Origin: Choristoneura fumiferana
Lineage: Eukaryota > Arthropoda > Insecta > Lepidoptera > Tortricidae
Direction: 5' to 3'
Assembly: GCF_025370935.1 (NCBI RefSeq)
Contig: NC_133496.1
Coordinates: forward strand, 9,486,382 to 9,550,381
Length of the DNA stretch: 64,000 bases
The notes beneath the pieces are model-generated. The model searched no databases. It worked only from the letters and a program-made list of their open reading frames with translations, and was not told the DNA's origin. Every line of letters starts with the position of its first letter. The first letter of the stretch is position 1. This document shows, one piece after another, positions 1 through 10,659 of the stretch. Both the position numbers and the translations under genes were made by a program.

Positions 1-410
1 TTTTTTATTTATATTTATGAGCGTTATGTTTTCCGTTGTTAGATTAAATGAATGTTATATGTTTTTGGTTGTTAGAGGCTTCAAACATTATATAATTTGA
101 TCGTTATACTCAATGTATTTTACTCATTATACATAATTAAATTATATATTTTATCACTATATATTATGAGCATTATAGCAAAAGTATGTTATATTTAAAA
201 AAATATAGAAAGTGAAGTTATACGTAATGAATATTAGGTATATGTTTTGTTTTTATATATTCTATTACTTACTTTTTTAAGTTGTCATATTGCACGAAAC
301 AAAAAAACTAAACTAAAACTCCAAACGCATTATTGGCATTTTTAGATTATAAACAAAAAAAAAACTCCCTTATTTTGCTGTCAATCCTCTATTGCTTAAA
401 ATAATTTGTA
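1..410. other. AT-rich intergenic DNA
   Basis: No gene. The sequence is built of short TTATA/CATTATA-type words such as GTTATACTCAATG and CATTATACATAA, recurring loosely every 20-40 bp. It may be an old degraded simple repeat. Confidence 0.4.
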
Positions 411-660
411 CTAGCTATTGCCTGTGACTCCACGGCCACAGCTGCCTGTGTGTTGCCGTCCACGTAAGATTCGTTCATCGCTATCCCGCGGGAACTATGC
501 AGATTTCCGGGATAAAAACTTTCCAATGTCTTTCCCTGGGCGGGACTTAAACTATTTGTATACCGAATTTCATCTAAATCGGTTGGGCAGTTTTGACGTG
601 ATGAGGTACAGACTTACAAACTGTCGCATTTATTGTATTAGTGGAATTAAACCAAGCTAT
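410..660 (+). mobile_element. RTE-like LINE tail fragment
   Basis: It has the phrases CTATCCCGCGGGAACTATGC, CCGGGATAAAAACT and TCATCTAAATCGGTTGGGC. These are shared with copies at 30130, 49590 and 63640 in this window. The short ORFs here are translations of the repeat, not genes. Confidence 0.6.
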
Positions 661-1017
661 AAACTGTCTGTGTGTTAAATGTTATCCAAATTCGCTAATT
701 CAATTTGCCGTGGAATAGCAAACAGACATTTTTTTATTTTATATTTTTTTATTTTATTTGTATTTATTTATATTATTACTAGAGTTATTAAACAGTGCTT
801 GTATTATGATTTATTCTGTGACATTGCTTGCAATTGTCATCTACACCTACCGACCCACATTTTGTTTTGTTTCTGTTTCATTAATATTCATTGCAATAAT
901 ACCTTACGTAGGTACGACCGAATTATGACCCACACCTGGAGGTCGATTTAATGCATGATAATTTTTTTGTGTCAGTGCAAGCAAGCCACTAGAATTACTT
1001 GCTCCAGATTTCACGTG

Positions 1018-2226
1018 TAAGGTCAATGTGGCCAAGACCGGCATACTTCATTTTTTTTTTACCTCGGAGTGATCTAGCTGCGTTAATTATTCACCTGCGT
1101 TAACACTTGTACTTGCATACGATGAAGAATTTCATAAATAATAGTTAAGCTATAGAGATAGATCATTTTATTCACAAATGAAGCAAAAAAATATATTTTT
1201 CTAAAATTCGGCGAGTAGACGGACTTCCCGTGTAGTTTAAGGTAAGTCCGTCTAGTAATGATATCGGCCATACTATGGGTCCTTATATGTAAGTATGCGA
1301 ATCCTCAAAAAAAATGAAACAAGACAATGAAAAGTGTACTTTAAACGTGTTAACATAAGGCTTAGATTCGGAATAAACACAATTTTTCTTATTCAAAGGC
1401 AAGTCAAATTACGTAAATGGGGTGGTAAACCTTTTTTGGCAAAAAATATATAATAAGTACTTACTTATTTATAAGGTTTCCCAAATAAAGGATCAATTGA
1501 AATTATAAAATGTATTTTAATAGTTTAATTTTTAATTTACTGAGATCAAAGAGGGTCACCTAGCACTGATAGTGCAAGCTTTGCTTAGTTTGGGGCTAAT
1601 ATTTATTTGATTATTTATTTATTTGATAGGTATTTTTAATTTATATTTTCGGTGACATAGTGCCACAGCATAGTGCTGAGGGTGAGGGACACATTTCCGT
1701 ACTAGTTTCAAGATCAAAATGCCTTATGAAATCCTAATAATATTGAAATCGTAAAAACAGTTGGTAACTTCTGATTCAAGGGAAGTCCGGCCGGCATATG
1801 ACGGACTTGCCTTGTACATAGTAGACGGACTTTCCAACTTAACGAAATTTTATTGTGATAAATGATGGTACGTATAATTACAAAAGTAAGCCATTTTCTG
1901 ATAAATTAAACACAGAATAAACTTAACTGGTTCTTATATTACTTCTGTAGTTACTTTCTGGTGCAAAATCTTGTCACGAACTATTTTTAACAATTTTGTT
2001 AGCAGAGACCGTCGCACTATCATTTCGAGTTCCATACATGCAATTACTTGTTTAGGCGGATTGCTCTGAAGTTCGTTGTCACAGCGCCATCTGTTTTAGA
2101 GTGAGGGAACAAGCGCGACAAACTGCTTTATATACTGGACGCTAAAGCAGGAACCGCTTTCAAATTCAAAAGTTATAACGTGTTGACGGACTTGCCTTGT
2201 AGACGGTCTTGCCCACATTGACCTTA
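1018..2226. mobile_element. 1.2-kb element with 22-bp terminal inverted repeats
   Basis: The left end (TAAGGTCAATGTGGCCAAGA, 1018-1039) is inverted at 2205-2226 with one mismatch. Inside, the words GACGGACTT and AAGTCCGTC recur near 1218, 1245, 1786, 1800, 1833 and 2184, in both directions. No transposase ORF is visible, so this looks like a non-autonomous DNA transposon. Confidence 0.6.
1560..1615 (+). repeat. SINE 3'-tail fragment
   Basis: The phrase AAGCTTTGCTTAGTTTGGGG followed by a TTATTTATTTA tail matches the 3' half of the tRNA-headed SINE at 45602-45860. It lies inside the 1.2-kb TIR element. Confidence 0.5.
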
Positions 2227-2614
2227 CTTAGATAAATAATGCTACCTACAATATTGTTGCACTTGATTGTCTTATGTTGGAAGGTATGCCATAATATGTT
2301 TGCCTACGAAAAGTGATTAATATTTAATGTTGTATTTATCTTTACTACTTAAAAAGCATGTTCCAATACCGGTATTGCCGGTTTAATCTAAATGTTAACG
2401 TAATTTTAGTTATAAAAATCTCATGTCAGCGAAATTGCATATTTCTTATGAGAATAAATGATCTTTAAACCGAAAAAAGGTACCATTTGATTTCTATGAT
2501 TCCTACTAAATGCTCAAAAAGGTTTTTTTTTTCACTACTTATTATTTTGTCAGCATTATCAATCCAAAATACTACGCATGATTGTCAAAGCACCTTGTTA
2601 TATCAACAAAACCG

Positions 2615-3177
2615 GCCAAGAGCGTGTCGGACACGCCCAAAATAGGGTTCCGTAACCATTACGAAAACATTAAGTAATATTTTTCTAAGGATTTCGTATT
2701 TTATACGGAATCTTCCAAGTTTAGGTATATTTTATACCTTAGGCTGCTATTTACTCTTAAAGTACTAATATTTTCGAGAAAACATAACCGTTATAGTTTT
2801 CCTTGTAAGTTTGATGTACTTACTACCATCCTGAATTTTTTCAAATTTTTCCACCCACCGGTTTCTTAGATTTAAGAGGGGGTGGGGGGGATTTTAATGA
2901 AAATTTGAACTTTAAAGTTGAATATTTCGCAAACAGATCATTAAATCTAAAAATTGTCTTAGCAAACCCCTAATGGTTTTAAAAGACCTATTTAACGATA
3001 CCCCATACTGTAGGATAGGATGAGAAAAAAAAATCATCCCCACTTTACGTCTATGGAAGGTACCCTAAGAATTTTTTTTTTGAATTTTTTACTGTACCAT
3101 TTTGTCGGCATAGTTTACATATATTAACGTGCAAAATTACAGCTTTTTAGCATTGATAGTCCCTGAGCAAAGCCGCG

Positions 3178-3213
<36 letters not shown>

Positions 3214-3273
3214 TGGCGAAACTCTAAGGGTTCCATTTTTGCCATTTTGGCTCCGGAACCCTAAAAATGCAAG
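2615..3273 (+). repeat. GACA-type lepidopteran interspersed repeat, copy 1
   Basis: It starts at CCGGCCAAGAGCGTGTCGGA, passes TTGATAGTCCCTGAGCAAAG and a (GACA)n run at about 3180-3212, and ends at GGCTCCGGAACCCTAAAAA. Other copies are at 16527, 53253 and, inverted, 56587-57480. The ends carry AGGGTTCCG and GGAACCCT. ORFs across it are artefacts. Confidence 0.75.
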
Positions 3274-3307
3274 AATACACCATGACTGAGATACTCCAAC
3301 TGTAAAA

Positions 3308-3935
3308 AACTGGCTAAGAGCGTGTCGGACACGCCCAAAATAGGGTTCCGTAGCCATTACGAAAAAAAAAACAAATAATATTATGTGCGTTATAACACAA
3401 TTAAAACACATAAGTACTACAGTCTTAAAATTTATTACCAGAAAAAGAGCGTATCTTCACGGCACTTACGTCCTTTTGTTGAGAAGCGCAGTTTTTCGGC
3501 AATATCTCAAAAACGGTATAATCCGATCATGTTGAAACCAATTTTCGTTGAAAGTATTTATTAAGCGTTACCTTTCCATATTTATTGGACAAACGGTTTA
3601 CAAGATAGAGGGGGGGGACACAATTTTTGCTACTTTGGGAGCGATTATTTCCGGAAATCTTCACTTAGTCAAAAAGTTTTTGAGAAACCTTACTTTCAAA
3701 AGACCTGTCGAACTATGTGCCACACGTTGATGCGAGTTAAAAAAAATTGTTTCAATTTCTGTTACGTGTATGGAGTGCCCCCCCCCCATGTAAATATTTA
3801 TTTTTTTAAATTAAAATTACAAAACTAAAATCTTGTAGTTTTCGAGTAAAATGCCTGTGATATACGGACGGACAGACAGACAGACGGACTTGACGAAACT
3901 ATAAGGTTTCCTTTTTTGCCATTTTGGCATTCAGA
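3308..3935 (+). repeat. GACA-type repeat, related subfamily, adjacent to copy 1
   Basis: It has the same head (CTAAGAGCGTGTCGGACACG) and tail (GACGGACAGACAGACAG, then TTTTTTGCCATTTTGGCA) as copy 1 but a different middle. Two related repeats lie head to tail with about 35 bp between them. Confidence 0.6.
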
Positions 3936-3959
3936 CATGCATAGCCAAATCCTTTTCTT

Positions 3960-4260
3960 CTTAGTCGGACACTCTTGTCAGAGTGGTCGTGGTTGCGCAG
4001 ACGAGGTACATACATGGAGAGATGTTCGGTGGGTCGCAGACCCTTTCGAGGACAGCCCTCTTAGCGATGTGCTTCCATTTCTGCCGGTTAGAGGCGTTGC
4101 GAGTACACTGGACCATGGTGGACTCAGTAGCTTTTTTAATCAGGTCAGTCCAGCGAGTTGGTGATCGGCCGCGTGCCCTCCTGCCTTCCACCTGTCCCTG
4201 AACCACCAATCTCTCCATTGAGTTCTCATTTCTGGAGATGTGACCAAAGAACTTCAGTAG
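3960..4260 (-). pseudogene. LINE reverse-transcriptase C-terminal fragment
   Basis: The minus strand encodes RRARGRSPTRWTDLIKKATE and NRQKWKHIAKRAVLE, the typical GRP-x-TRW end of a non-LTR retrotransposon ORF2. It is 5'-truncated and its stop lies near 3961. Related ends are at 13622, 39396 and 47440. Confidence 0.65.
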
Positions 4261-4436
4261 GCATAGGCAAATACAGGATACAAAACCATCCTAACAACTT
4301 GGCAAATTACCTGATGAGGAAATACGCCACATTTAGTCGGCTGAAGAGGAGATCCATCCAAGACCTACTGAAATGATAGCTAGCATTATACTCGTATTTT
4401 TATGCATAGATACGGGCGCGTCACAGGGCGCGCACC

Positions 4437-4661
4437 GACCAGGACAATTTTTTTTTTTTTTTTTTTTTTTTTTTCGGATGGACTGTTGCTGTTAGCCTCA
4501 GACGGCTTTTACAGCTTACCGGAGAGAGGGCGAGCAACCAGATGGGCTGCTCAGCAAGTGGGTTGTTTACTTAGCATGCCAAAGGGTGCTCCTATTGAGC
4601 CGACCTCGGACTTTGGACGCTAAGGGAGAATTGCAAGCAATCGGATTTTGACCAGGACAAT
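4437..4661 (-). mobile_element. Retroposed fragment with poly(A) and 12-bp target-site duplication
   Basis: GACCAGGACAAT stands at 4437-4448 and again at 4650-4661. Between them is a T run of about 26 nt (poly-A on the minus strand) and about 175 bp of unique sequence. The structure is that of a 5'-truncated LINE or SINE copied by target-primed reverse transcription. I cannot name the source family. Confidence 0.75.
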
Positions 4662-4793
4662 ACACGAGTACACACACTTGAGCTTCTGCTGAATGTTCCG
4701 AAGGGACAGATTGCGAATTAAAATAATAATTATCGTGTCCTAGCATTTTTGGTGTGTTGATATTAAACTATTGTATCTTAGATTATTTATAGT

Positions 4794-5074
4794 AAAAAGC
4801 GTGAAAAAAAAAATAAAAAAATCTGAACCGACTACAAAAAAACCACGAAAATAAATTTCTACCAGTCTGAAGTCGGTCGGTGTCTCAGCACGAGCCAGCA
4901 GGAGTGATTGAAGCCCAACACATAGTGCGTAGGTGAGATAGATGACTATAGGTCCACTCCTGCTGGCTCGTGTGCTGCAGAGGCACCGACCGACTTCAGA
5001 CTGGTAGAAAATTATTTTCGTGGTTTTTTGTAGTCGGTTAATTAAAAAAAAAAATATTTTTTTTCACGCTTTTT
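4794..5074. mobile_element. Foldback MITE, about 281 bp
   Basis: The ends AAAAAGCGTG and CACGCTTTTT are inverted. The arms run inward through CCGACTACAAAAAAACCACG, CCAGTCTGAAGTCGGTCGGT and GAGCCAGCAGGAGTG with few mismatches. Half-copies lie at 6612-6755 and 15628-15705. The flank 4757-4793 is shared with 6612-6644. Confidence 0.75.
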
Positions 5075-5370
5075 AACTTGTTTGACTCGCCCCGCTCACA
5101 TCTTTCTCTGTAGGAACGCTCCTATGTAATCTACCATTGCGAGTTGAACGGACTTCGAAATGACACCGCTCCGCTCTCTAGAACTGAGCGAGTTCATTTC
5201 AACTCTTTTCACTCGTTTCTGTCGTTTCTGCTCCACTAAGTATTTGTTGGTGGAAACATAAGTACCTACGCAATTTACTTTTGCGAGTTAAACTAAGTCA
5301 TTAATGAGTCCGCTCTGCTCGCGGTAAAAACCGGGCGGTTGTTGTTTGTTTGTTGTTTTCATAATGTGAG
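5075..5370. other. Unclassified repeat-like spacer
   Basis: No gene. It holds loosely repeated GCGAGTTGAAC/GCGAGTTAAAC words and GCTCCGCTCT-like stretches, probably repeat remnants. Confidence 0.3.
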
Positions 5371-5372
5371 TT

Positions 5373-6002
5373 TTTAGGGTTCCGTACCTCAAAAGGAAAA
5401 AACGGAACCCTTGTAGGATCACTTTTTGTCCGTCTGTCTGTCTGTCTGTCAAGACCCTTTTTCTCAGGAACGCGCGGAGGTATCAAGCTGGAAATATCAA
5501 ATACTGAGGTCTACTGTCCCTTAAAGCTGTGAAAAAATCAAACTTCTAAGCCAACGCAATCAAAATAATGCAGCCGTTTATGCTGCAAATTTCCGCAAAT
5601 TTTCGAAACTCGCTAGGGAATCAAAACCTACAGGGTACTTCCCGTGAACTCAGAATCTAGAAATTTGGTATGAAGGTAGCTATTATAATACATCATCATC
5701 ATCATCATCCCAGCCTATAAACGTCCCACTGCTGGGCACAGGCCTCCTCCTCTTATAATACAACCAACTAGAAAAGTCTGAAAATCTTGATGTTTTATGT
5801 CTGTCTGTAAATATCAAGTACCAATATAATCTGACCCCACACTGCTTACATTTTGCATTTTGCTCTGCATACACTGGATGTATTAAATCACTCGGAAAAA
5901 GCGAGAAATCTTCAAGGCCCGATTCCCGTTTACTTACATACCTATAAATGTGTACGGAACCCTCGGTGCGCGAGTCCGACTCGCACTTGCCCGGTTTTTT
6001 AG
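5373..6002 (+). repeat. GTCT-type lepidopteran interspersed repeat
   Basis: It runs from AGGGTTCCGTACCTCAAAAG through (GTCT)n and TCAGGAACGCGCGGAGGTAT to GGAACCCTCGGTGCGCGAGT and CTCGCACTTGCCCGGTTTTT. Related copies are at 28430-29015 and 33600-33910. It is interrupted by a SINE fragment at 5693-5752. Confidence 0.65.
5683..5762 (-). mobile_element. 60-bp SINE 3' fragment with 10-bp target-site duplication
   Basis: TTATAATACA flanks the insert at 5683-5692 and 5753-5762. The insert is an (ATC)n run plus CCCAGCCTATAAACGTCCCA and CTGCTGGGCACAGGCCTCCT, the 3' end of the SINE seen full length at 58333-58653. Confidence 0.8.
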
Positions 6003-6611
6003 TAGGGCTGCGTCGCGCTGCGCGGCGGGCAGTGCTGTGTGTGTCGCATGCCAACTAGGATCCACTTAGGTAACTTCAGGGTCAAGTCATCCTCCTTGGC
6101 CTTGGCATTTTTTAACAGAATTAAAAAAAAGGTGAAGGTTATCACTTCGGTTGTATTTTTTTTTATTTTTTATCTTTGCTACCTCACAACTCCGTCATTT
6201 CTGAACCGATTTGTTTTTTTTTTCGTTCGTTTAAGAATGCCTTCAATTGAGTCCAAAGCACCAAACCAGGATCTGATGGTTGGGTCCTAAGGAAATCAAA
6301 TATTGTAGGGGCACCTGTGGTTTGGATATAGTTAGTAGTAACTCGTGCATTTGCTCTTGAAAATTATCATTTGGTGAAGTGGAACTGATGAGAAAGACCA
6401 CATTTGAACGACGGAGCTACTACTCAATAACAAGTACTTCACGGGTTGATTTTCAATTACTTTAACACAGTTTCTAAGCAACTTATGCTCGTCGTAATGC
6501 ATATGGTGCAATGGAACGGGTGGTGAAGCACCGCCGGGGCGCGCCGGGACTCCTCAATAATCAACGTCTCTGGATCGGAAAAAGCAATATTTCGTAAAAG
6601 GTGACGACCAG
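6003..6611. other. Intergenic DNA without recognised features
   Basis: It contains a short GC-rich stretch (GCGTCGCGCTGCGCGGCGGG at about 6008) and T-rich tracts. I see no gene or clear repeat. Confidence 0.3.
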
Positions 6612-6755
6612 TTGACATTAAACTATTGTATCTTAGATTATAATAAAAAGCGTGAAAAAAAATACGTGGCTACAAAAAACCATGAAAATAGTTTTCTACC
6701 AGTCTGAAGTCGGTGCCTCAGCACGAACCAGCAGGAGTGATTGAAGCCCAATATA
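6612..6755 (+). repeat. Half-copy of the 4794-type foldback MITE
   Basis: It carries one arm only: AAAAAGCGTGAAAAAAAATA, CCAGTCTGAAGTCGGTGCCT, then ACCAGCAGGAGTGATTGAAG. The upstream flank is also shared with the complete copy. Confidence 0.65.
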
Positions 6756-6840
6756 TTTTAGTAAGTATGTAGGTTAGAGACGGCATCACATTTGCCGAAA
6801 CATTTTTAACCGACTTCAAAAAAAGGGGGAGGTTCTATGT

Positions 6841-7800
6841 TCCAATGTTTGTATTTTTTTAGTAGTATTAAACGTAGGTCGGTAATTTCATTGGGCTAAT
6901 ACGCCTATCAATCCAAATACGGTTTTTAACGTCTTCTAAAGAACACGAAGCGCATGAGTGTAAAATGTAAGTACTTAAGTACTAATATTAAAATAAAAAT
7001 ACGAGATAGTCCAGTATTATATTACAAATATTATTTCCAATCTAAAACTGTAAGACACATTTATCTAATATAATTTGTTGTACTCATACCTCGTACAATC
7101 CGAACTATAAAGAATCAAAAATGTATTCCTTACATTTATTCACAGATATTACAGTGTTAGTAATTGTCTATTTTCACAACATCGAAATTTGAAAAAGTGT
7201 TTCATGTCTGATACGGCTGGTATTTTAAAAGCAATGCATCGAATATGGTCACGCCCGGATGGCGGTTACAATAATGCTGGCAGTTGGCACCACAATCCGC
7301 AATATTTACTGAAATTGTCATGATATCGAAAAAAAAACCTACAGAGTGCCTCTAACCATAGGGTTTTAAATGAAAGGTTCGATTCAACTCGCATAAATGA
7401 GCTCTTTTTGTTCTACAACTTTTTAAAAACATGGACCAGTGTTCATTGCATATACATTGATAAAGGTTTATCTTAAGGTAATGTCATTTGCAAATGTCGC
7501 ATTGTTTATAGGCCATACCATACCATGAGACAGCAGTAATACCGCCTCCGATAGACTGATTTAACGATAAAACTTTGAGGATCAATAAATTATCTAAATT
7601 CAAGTTATTTTAAATTGTACAAAACAAAAGAAGCTCAGTTATGCAAGTAGAATCGAACTTTGCATTTAAAGCACCGTAGTAAGGAACATCCTCTATACCA
7701 CATAACCAATTGAGACACCGTAATTAAAATCTAAACAGTATTTAGCGAAAAAGAAGAGCAGACATTAGACTTAAGCACAAAGAAAACACAAAAGCGTTTC
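6841..7800. other. Intergenic DNA without recognised features
   Basis: AT-rich DNA with no coding-like ORF and no repeat I recognise, apart from GAGACGGCATCACA near 6778. That word recurs in the MITE at 38845. Confidence 0.3.
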
Positions 7801-7802
7801 AG

Positions 7803-8280
7803 CACAAAACACAGATAGTTCAGAAATCAATCTCCATACAAGTGCGCTCGAGCAACGCACACATAGACACTGCTCACGGACACGATATCTCGGACCGGTT
7901 GGGACCAGTGCGAGCGCGAGTGCCATCCGCTGGACACGCGTCTGTGAACTTTTTGTGCAATAATGGAGCAACCAAAAAAAGTTATAACTGTTCAGTGGAC
8001 GATTTTTTTAATTAAATAATCGTGAATTTCGCCAATAACGAAATCGTCCCAAGATATTTTCTGTGACAAATTTATAATGTAACAATGACATTAAAATTAA
8101 AATATTTTAGTTATTAATTTATATTTCCATTCTTCCCGTTTCAATCTTCCCGTATAAATCAACCACGATAGTTTTTTGGTGCATAAGCTATAGTTGACAA
8201 CCTTAGAGCGACCGCCGAGCGTAGGTAAGAAAAGTGAAGTACATACAGGAGATTGACTTCTGAACTATCTGTGTTTTGTG
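7803..8280. mobile_element. Element bounded by 33-bp inverted repeats
   Basis: CACAAAACACAGATAGTTCA (start of the arm 7803-7835) is inverted at 8248-8280 with about one mismatch. The interior is AT-rich apart from a GC-rich patch at 7845-7935. No ORF of note. Confidence 0.5.
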
Positions 8281-8443
8281 GTTTCAGTCTCTGTTTCACA
8301 ACGGCGGAAGGTAGAGTGAAGTTTGTGTACGTTCATATTTAGTACGAATATTTGGCTAAATAGTAACGTTGTAAATGGCATATTGGACTTTTAAAGCTAC
8401 ATGTTAAGCTCATGGCAAAATTTCAAATGTAATTTGGACCTAA

Positions 8444-8535
8444 ATTCCAAAAAAACTCAGAGGTGCGAGCCCGGGTTTGAACCCAGGGCCCTCTGCTTGA
8501 GAGAGCAACGGTCAAACCACTAGGCTAATACGTCT
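8444..8535 (-). repeat. SINE 5' (tRNA-like) part
   Basis: On the minus strand it has a box-A-like TAGCCTAGTGGTTTGACC and a box-B-like GGGTTCAAACCCGG. It matches the head of the SINE at 58333-58653. The rest is missing. Confidence 0.6.
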
Positions 8536-8754
8536 TCCAGCTCATAGATTATAGTGCGATATTTTTTTATGCATATGTATTTCTTATGAGCCTTACTGTA
8601 ACCACTTGCTGGCTGCAGTACGAATGGGCTCGACCGGGTTAGTACCACACTCCCACAGAATACCGGCGTGAAATAGTAGTTTTGCTACTGTGTTTCGTAC
8701 GATAAGTAGGGGATCCGGAGGCCTAACTCCCCTCCCCCTTCCCCCTTCCTCCCT

Positions 8755-8890
8755 CCCTCTTTAGCCCCCCTGTTAGGCCGGCAACGCACCCGCAGTCCTA
8801 ATAATAATGTAGGTGTCCATGGGCGGCGATGATCACTTACCATCAGGTGACCCGCATGCTCGTTTCCAGCTTTATGACAAAATAAACTAT
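8755..8890 (+). repeat. LINE 3'-end type repeat
   Basis: GGCAACGCACCCGCAGTCCT, GGTGTCCATGGGCGGCGATG and CACTTACCATCAGGTGACCC form a phrase set shared with 18825, 29572, 37530 and 40915. Confidence 0.6.
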
Positions 8891-9028
8891 TTTACAAGCT
8901 TTCATTTAACTTGAAATGTTCGCATGTGCCTTTACTCGTGCAAATTGAATTTTACTCACTTCTAGTAATCAGATTCACTTGAAATTTGGTACGGATATAT
9001 GTAGATGGAATGAATACAGGCTGTTAAA

Positions 9029-9581
9029 AAAAATCCTGTCCTAAAATTTAACCCATATTAGGGCTACTATGATTACTAATACGATACAAGTGAAAAAACA
9101 TTTAAATTTGAATAAAAAAATGCCGGGTGTGGCCTGTAATAAGAGCAAATAATTAAAACATAGATCATACTCGTCAAACTGAACAACATTAGTTTAGCGA
9201 CTTTGAAAAATAATTAGTTTTTGAATTTTTATTATACTTTTGAGTTTATTCGAAGAAGCAATGTAAAGCAAAATGCTGGATGTTTGTAGCGTGACAGGCG
9301 ACGTCAGTGTCCAGGATGGCGTATGATAGCAGTATTTAATTCGTATGAAAAAAGGAAAATTCAATGACTCCATTATTTTTGAAAGTCGCTGAACTAATAT
9401 TGTTTAGTTTGACGAGGAGGATCTACGTTTTAATTTTTTGATCGTATTACAGGCCACACCCGGTATATTGTATGGAGGTAGTCTTCTTGTGACTCGACTT
9501 CACAATTTTTTTTTTCGAATATCATTGATTTTTCACTTGCATCGTATACTAACTAATATAATATTAGGTACAGGATTTTTT
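9029..9581. mobile_element. Nested inverted-repeat elements
   Basis: Inner pair: CCGGGTGTGGCCTGTAAT (9123-9140) is inverted at 9446-9463, and the arms continue imperfectly to about 9215 and 9372. Outer pair: about 9029-9100 (ATCCTGTCC to ACGATACAAGTGAAAAA) is inverted at about 9530-9581 (TTTTTCACTTGCATCGTAT to GTACAGGATTTTTT). Confidence 0.65.
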
Positions 9582-9604
9582 CAATACTGTATACATATAG
9601 GTAG

Positions 9605-9895
9605 CTACAGTTAAGAATAACCTAATCAACAAAAAGTTGGAAAACTCCCGACTTTGTCACTTTAAAGTTCAATATTTCAAAAACGGCTAAACCGATTTTA
9701 ATGAAACATATTATTATCTAAGAACCATCGCTGGAAAACCTGATTTCAAATAAAAAACCGCATTCAAAAAGTGTATGTCTGTCTGTCTGTGGCACCGTAT
9801 CTAGGGTGTACACCCACACACATAAACACACACACACACACACACACACATAACGGTCAAACTTATAACACTGTCTTTGCGTCGGGGGCTTAAAA
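9605..9895 (-). repeat. CA/GT-type lepidopteran repeat
   Basis: It reads AACCTAATCAACAAAAAGTT, AACTCCCGACTTTGTCACTT, an (AC)n microsatellite at 9823-9850, then GGTCAAACTTATAACAC. Copies at 32300-32470, 32800-32950 and 32940-33325 share these words. Confidence 0.65.
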
Positions 9896-10164
9896 GCACA
9901 TACAGCAAAAAAAGCTTGTATAAAATTTCATTTTTCAACAAAGGTTGTTCGTTCTACGCACACTTTAGCTTCCGCCGTTGTGTTATTGGCTTAAAATTAA
10001 TACGAATTATTTTCCAAGACGCCAGTACTTTTACGACACCATTAAGTCACACAGTTGTATTATTTGCAGATTATTATGGTATATTATAAATGTAACTGCA
10101 GCTATTATGCCAGGCGTTGGTGATAGTGTTGGAATTAACAAGAATAACGCAATATTCCAAACGG

Positions 10165-10657
10165 ATTACTAATGTAGGGCAAAAAACTTTTCCCAAAGTA
10201 TCACATCCCGAAATATTTTACTCAATATATCATTAGGCAAAAAATCATTTGCTAAAACAATTTATGGCATAATAACCTACTTTTCCGGTAGCAGTTCGCT
10301 TCTGTAGGGGACGCTGTTCTAACCTAACCTAACCTACTTTTCTGATAGCAGTTCGTTTTTGTGGGGGGTGCAGCAGTTCTAACCTAACCTAACCTTATTT
10401 TCTGGTAGCAGTTGATTTCTGTAGTTGGTTTGTGTGCGAAGTGTCATTTCGAACAAACATTTTTTTGGAATATAATATTAGCCAAAAGAAAACGTTTGCT
10501 TAATAAACGTTTGTCATAATAAAACTTGACAATGTAAAATTATGCCAAATGATAATTTGACCAAATGAATAATATGCGAAATGTTAAATCACTAAAGATT
10601 CGTTTGGGAAATTAAATTTGGCGAAAAATACTTTGCCGAAACGGCAGTACACCATTC
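10165..10657. repeat. Long repeat of diverged GCCAAA/GCGAAA words
   Basis: It is made of spaced variants such as GGCAAAAAAC, TGCCAAATGATAA, GACCAAATGAATAA, ATGCGAAATGTTAA, TTGGCGAAAAATA and TTTGCCGAAAC. It ends in ACGGCAGTACACC. A second copy at 54960-55217 ends in AAGGCAGTACACC. Confidence 0.6.
10268..10440 (+). repeat. 60-bp minisatellite with telomere-like units
   Basis: About three units with an exact 60-bp period. AACCTAACCTAACCT starts units at 10321 and 10381, each followed by TTTTCTGRTAGCAGTT. AACCT repeats are the insect telomere motif (TTAGG)n read on the other strand. Confidence 0.75.
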
Positions 10658-10659
10658 CA

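Noticed and set aside
3178..3212. CRISPR-like short repeats (GACA runs)
   Set aside because: Simple tetranucleotide repeats inside an interspersed eukaryotic repeat; no spacers.
5683..6054. 123-codon minus-strand ORF
   Set aside because: It reads through a GTCT-type repeat and a SINE fragment; the Asp run comes from (GAT)n.
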